Shown piece by piece: positions 60,905 through 64,000 of a DNA stretch of 64,000 bases. The position numbers and the translations under genes were made by a program. The notes under the pieces are model-generated. The model was not told the origin of the DNA and did no database searches. It saw only the letters and a list, made by a program, of their open reading frames with translations. Every line of letters starts with the position of its first letter. The first letter of the stretch is position 1. The DNA is from Alphaproteobacteria bacterium (GTDB lineage: Bacteria > Pseudomonadota > Alphaproteobacteria > CALKHQ01): assembly GCA_041396705.1 (NCBI GenBank), contig JAWKYB010000014.1, positions 1-64,000 on the forward strand, read 5' to 3'.

Positions 60905-61985
60905 TTTCATCGCGGCCGGCGCCGTAGCCGGCGTTGCCGCTGCGGCATCCAGCCTGCCGAAACCCGCGATCGCCCAGGAACGGCGCGACGTCAAGCTGGT
61001 CACCACCTGGCCGAAGAACTTCCCGGGACTCGGCACCGGCGCCCAGCGCTTCGCCGACCGGGTCACGGCGATGACCGAAGGCCGGCTTACGGTGCAGCTG
61101 TTCGCGGCCGGCGAGCTGGTGCCGCCATTCGAGTCCTTCGACGCGGTTTCGGCCGGCAATGCCGACATGTATCACGGCGCCGCCTACTACTGGCAGGGCA
61201 AAGCGCCGGCGTTCAACTTCTTCGCCGCGGTGCCGTTCGGCCTGCTCGCCAACGAGATGAACGCCTGGATCTACCACCTCGGCGGCCAGGAGTTGTGGGA
61301 CGAACTGGCCGGCCAATTCAACGTCAAGTGCATGATGTGCGGCAACACCGGCGTGCAGATGGGCGGCTGGTTCAACAAGGAAATCAACAGCCTGGACGAT
61401 CTGCAGGGCCTGACCATCCGCATGCCCGGCCTGGGCGGCGAGGTGCTGCGGCGGATCGGCGCCAACGCAGTCGCCCTGCCCGGCGGCGAGATCTATCCGG
61501 CCCTCGAGTCCGGCGCGATCGACGCCACCGAATGGGTCGGCCCGTGGAACGACCTGGCCTTCGGCTTCTACAAGGTCACGCAGTACTACTATTATCCGGG
61601 CTTCCACGAGCCGGGCACCGCGCTCGACCTCGGCATCAACGTCGATTTCTGGAACAGCCTGTCGGAGACCGACCAGGCCATCGTGCGCGCCGCCGCCGCG
61701 GCCGAGAACGTCGAGATGCTGGCGGAGTTCGACGCCCGCAACGCCGATGCGCTGAAGACGCTGCTCGACGAGCACGGCGTCGAGCTGAAGAAATTCTCCA
61801 ATGACGTGCTGAACGCGATCGGCGAGGCTTCGGGCGCTGTGGTGAAGGAGGTCGGTGAGGGCGGCGACGAGCTGACCAAGCGGATCTACGACAGCTTCAT
61901 GGCGGCCCGCGGGACCGGCATCGCCTGGACCAAGCTTTCGTCCAGCGCGTTCTCCGACGCCCGGCTGTTGCCGTTCCCCTACTGA
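60891..61985 (+). CDS. dctP: TRAP transporter solute-binding protein (DctP/TakP family)
   Basis: 364 residues. The Tat-type signal KRRDFIAAGAVAGVAAAASS starts right at the GTG at 60891 (GGGAG 6 nt upstream) and is cleaved near PAIAQ. The mature domain follows the TakP fold: TTWPKNFPGLGTGAQRFADR, AAYYWQGKAPAFNFFAAVPF, GLTIRMPGLGGEVLRRIGA and TEWVGPWNDLAFGFYKVTQY, which in TakP binds 2-oxo acids with a cation. The likely ligand is a keto acid or similar carboxylate. It leads the TRAP operon with the two permease genes below. Confidence 0.94.
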   Translation: MKRRDFIAAGAVAGVAAAASSLPKPAIAQERRDVKLVTTWPKNFPGLGTGAQRFADRVTAMTEGRLTVQLFAAGELVPPFESFDAVSAGNADMYHGAAYYWQGKAPAFNFFAAVPFGLLANEMNAWIYHLGGQELWDELAGQFNVKCMMCGNTGVQMGGWFNKEINSLDDLQGLTIRMPGLGGEVLRRIGANAVALPGGEIYPALESGAIDATEWVGPWNDLAFGFYKVTQYYYYPGFHEPGTALDLGINVDFWNSLSETDQAIVRAAAAAENVEMLAEFDARNADALKTLLDEHGVELKKFSNDVLNAIGEASGAVVKEVGEGGDELTKRIYDSFMAARGTGIAWTKLSSSAFSDARLLPFPY

Positions 61986-62069
61986 GCCAGGGTCTGCAGC
62001 TGGACGCGCCGGTCCTTGCCTCGCCCTGAGGCGGGGCCGGCCCGGCCGGCCGCGCGCCGTACAAGCGCC

Positions 62070-62642
62070 ATGACGCCCGTGCTGCGATTCGTCGTCGGGA
62101 TCTGCGAGGCCGTATCCGCCGGGATCGGCCGCACGGTGGCGTGGTTCGCGCTCGTCATGGTGCTGATGCAGTTCACGATCGTGATGATGCGGTACGTGTT
62201 CGGCATCGGCTTCATCTTCATGCAGGAATCGCTCAGCTACCTGCACGGCTTCATGTACCTGCTCGGCGCCGCCTACACGCTGATGGTCAACGGCCACGTC
62301 CGCGTCGACATCTTCTATCGCGAGGCGTCCGGACGCACCAAGGCCTGGGTCGACCTCTGCGGTACCCTGCTGCTGCTCTTCCCGGTCTGCATCCTGGTGA
62401 TCTGGGCTTCCTGGGCGCAGGTGATCGGGTCGTGGGACAAGCTGGAAGGCTCGACCGAAACCAGCGGCATCCAGGCCGTCTTCCTGCTGCGGACGATCAT
62501 CCCGTTGTTCGCGGCCCTGATGATCGTCCAGGGCCTCGCCGTGATCGCACGCTCGCTGCTGGCGCTGGCCGGCTTCGAGGACGAGGGCCACGGCATCGCC
62601 CAGGAGAAGGCCGCCCGCGCGCAGGCCGAGGCCGAGCCGTGA
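62070..62642 (+). CDS. dctQ: TRAP transporter small permease (DctQ)
   Basis: 190 residues with four membrane helices (VAWFALVMVLMQFTIVMMRY, SLSYLHGFMYLLGAAYTLMV, LCGTLLLLFPVCILVIWASW, IIPLFAALMIVQGLAVIARS). The family-typical RVDIFYREAS lies after helix 2. The ATG at 62070 fits the family start. Its stop overlaps the GTG start of the large permease by four bases. Confidence 0.93.
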   Translation: MTPVLRFVVGICEAVSAGIGRTVAWFALVMVLMQFTIVMMRYVFGIGFIFMQESLSYLHGFMYLLGAAYTLMVNGHVRVDIFYREASGRTKAWVDLCGTLLLLFPVCILVIWASWAQVIGSWDKLEGSTETSGIQAVFLLRTIIPLFAALMIVQGLAVIARSLLALAGFEDEGHGIAQEKAARAQAEAEP

Positions 62643-64000
62643 CGCCGGAGGACTGGAAGGAAATCATCGCCGGCGTGATGTTCCTCGTCACCTGCGGCGT
62701 GCTGATGGCCGGCTTCCCGGTGGCCTTCACCCTGGGCGGCGTATCGCTGGCCTTCGGCCTGTTCGGCTGGATCGTCGGCCTGTTCGACATGGCCTTCGTC
62801 GCCAACCTGCCGTCGCGGGTGTTCGGCACGATGACGAACCAGGTGCTGTTCGCGGTGCCGCTGTTCGTGTTCATGGGCGTAATGCTGGAGCGCTCGCGCA
62901 TCGCCGAAGAGCTGCTCGACACCATGGGCAAGGCGTTCGGGCGGATGCGCGGCGGCCTCGGCTTCTCGGTCACCATCGTCGGCGCGCTGCTCGCCGCGTC
63001 CACCGGCATCGTCGGCGCGACCGTGGTGACCATGGGCCTGCTCGCCCTGCCGACCATGCTCAAGCGCGGCTATTCGCCGACGCTGGCCTGCGGGTCCATC
63101 GCCGCCGCCGGCACGCTGGGTCAGATCATCCCGCCGTCGATCGTGCTGGTGCTGCTCGGCGACCAGATCTCGAACGCCTACCAGGAGGCGCAGCGCGAGA
63201 TCGGCAACTGGTCGCCGGAGCCGGTTTCCGTCGGCGACCTTTTCGCCGGCGCCCTGCTGCCCGGCCTGGTGCTGGTCGGCCTCTATCTCGGCTACCAGGT
63301 GCTGATGGCGATCGTCGCGCCGAAGACATCGCCGGCGATGCCGCGCGACGCCGTGCACGACGCCAACTTCGGCGCCAAGGTGATGCGCGCGCTGGTGCCG
63401 CCGCTGCTGCTGATCGTCGCCGTGCTCGGCTCCATCCTGGGCGGCGTCGCCACTCCGACCGAGGCGGCCGGCGTCGGCGCGGTCGGCGCGCTGATGCTGG
63501 CCGCGCATCGCCAGGCCAACGGCGCGCGCTGGCTGGTGCTGATGGCCGGCTTCTCGCTGATCGCGCTGCTGGTGCTGACCTCGTTCGTCGACCTTCGCGT
63601 CACCCGCGAGGAGATCCCCACCGGCGACCTGATCGGCATCGTGGTCGCCGCCGTGCTGTCGGTGATGCTGGTCGTCGGCCTGCTCGCCGCACTGTGGACC
63701 ACCGCGCGCACCGACATCCTGAAGCGGGTCTGCCTCAGCACCATGGAAATTACCGCCATGGTGTTCGTGATCCTGATCGGCGCCGGGCTGTTCAGCCTGG
63801 TGTTCCGCGGCTATGGCGGCGACCACGCCGTCACCCGGCTGCTGACCGACGAGGACCTGCTCGGCGGGCCGGTCGGCGCGATCGTGGTGGTCATGGTCGT
63901 GATGTTCGTGCTCGGCTTCTTCCTCGACTTCATCGAGATCGTGTTCGTCGTGGTCCCCGTGGTCGCGCCCGCCCTGCTGGCCAACGACTTCATCGACCCG
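62639..64000 (+). CDS. dctM: TRAP transporter large permease (DctM), 3' end outside window
   Basis: 454 codons are present, open to the window edge. The start is GTG, overlapping the dctQ stop (GTGA). Multiple hydrophobic helices and DctM motifs are visible: GFPVAFTLGGVSLAFGLFGW, NQVLFAVPLFVFMGVMLERS, STGIVGATVVTMGLLALPTM and GTLGQIIPPSIVLVLLG, then a long central insert (about residues 185-345) and GGVATPTEAAGVGAVGAL. The insert is typical of larger TakM-type permeases. It forms a complete TRAP system with dctP and dctQ. Confidence 0.95.
   Translation, partial: MTPEDWKEIIAGVMFLVTCGVLMAGFPVAFTLGGVSLAFGLFGWIVGLFDMAFVANLPSRVFGTMTNQVLFAVPLFVFMGVMLERSRIAEELLDTMGKAFGRMRGGLGFSVTIVGALLAASTGIVGATVVTMGLLALPTMLKRGYSPTLACGSIAAAGTLGQIIPPSIVLVLLGDQISNAYQEAQREIGNWSPEPVSVGDLFAGALLPGLVLVGLYLGYQVLMAIVAPKTSPAMPRDAVHDANFGAKVMRALVPPLLLIVAVLGSILGGVATPTEAAGVGAVGALMLAAHRQANGARWLVLMAGFSLIALLVLTSFVDLRVTREEIPTGDLIGIVVAAVLSVMLVVGLLAALWTTARTDILKRVCLSTMEITAMVFVILIGAGLFSLVFRGYGGDHAVTRLLTDEDLLGGPVGAIVVVMVVMFVLGFFLDFIEIVFVVVPVVAPALLANDFIDP

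Overview
The window is very GC-rich (roughly 70% by eye), gene-dense chromosomal DNA with no insertion sequence, phage or CRISPR. Family content (GlnE, leucyl/arginyl-tRNA-protein transferase Bpt, TakP-type TRAP transporter, CHASE kinase, MotAB, short-type ArgC) and gene style point to a free-living, motile alphaproteobacterium, perhaps of the Rhodospirillales sensu lato. The genus cannot be named from sequence alone.

Layout. 1-7117: riboflavin gene ribB (cut by the window edge), malate synthase G, a GlxA/AraC regulator, a GbsR/MarR regulator paired with a DUF4166 gene through two copies of one operator, a lipoprotein and an SDR. 7177-13640: a signalling block with one receiver protein and two soluble multi-PAS hybrid histidine kinases, both frameshifted as given. 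13983-20143: an FAD oxidoreductase, tRNA-Met(CAT), a decayed phoD, two small anchored proteins, a secreted protein and a PRC-barrel protein. 20214-25872: a co-directional sulfur cluster cysE / cysteine desulfurase / ferredoxin / tenA (amber-interrupted) / hydrolase / mnmA. 26080-36029: hydrolase, anmK, tyrS, an AsmA-like giant, glnE and a peroxiredoxin. 36338-42678: CHASE kinase plus receiver, SDR, ferritin-like protein and small envelope proteins.

42709-45177 is the most interesting stretch. argC (+) and the DAHP synthase gene (-) converge. Each is preceded by a short leader ORF and a strong intrinsic terminator. The argC leader (19 codons) is arginine-rich and the DAHP synthase leader (25 codons) carries YYYFSY. 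Both leader ATGs lie exactly 6 nt after a -10-like hexamer, which predicts leaderless leader peptides. A transcription attenuator that senses arginine would be notable.

45218-64000: an MFS permease, hemB (one-base frameshift), ppk2, a membrane coiled-coil protein with a ClpP-like partner, a receiver/Hpt pair, a hydrolase, a CoA-transferase / penicillin-acylase / threonine-deaminase operon, motAB, bpt and a TRAP operon cut by the window end.

Four single-base losses (two kinases, one of them twice, plus the normally indispensable hemB) suggest residual indel errors in the underlying assembly, whereas phoD is a real ruin.
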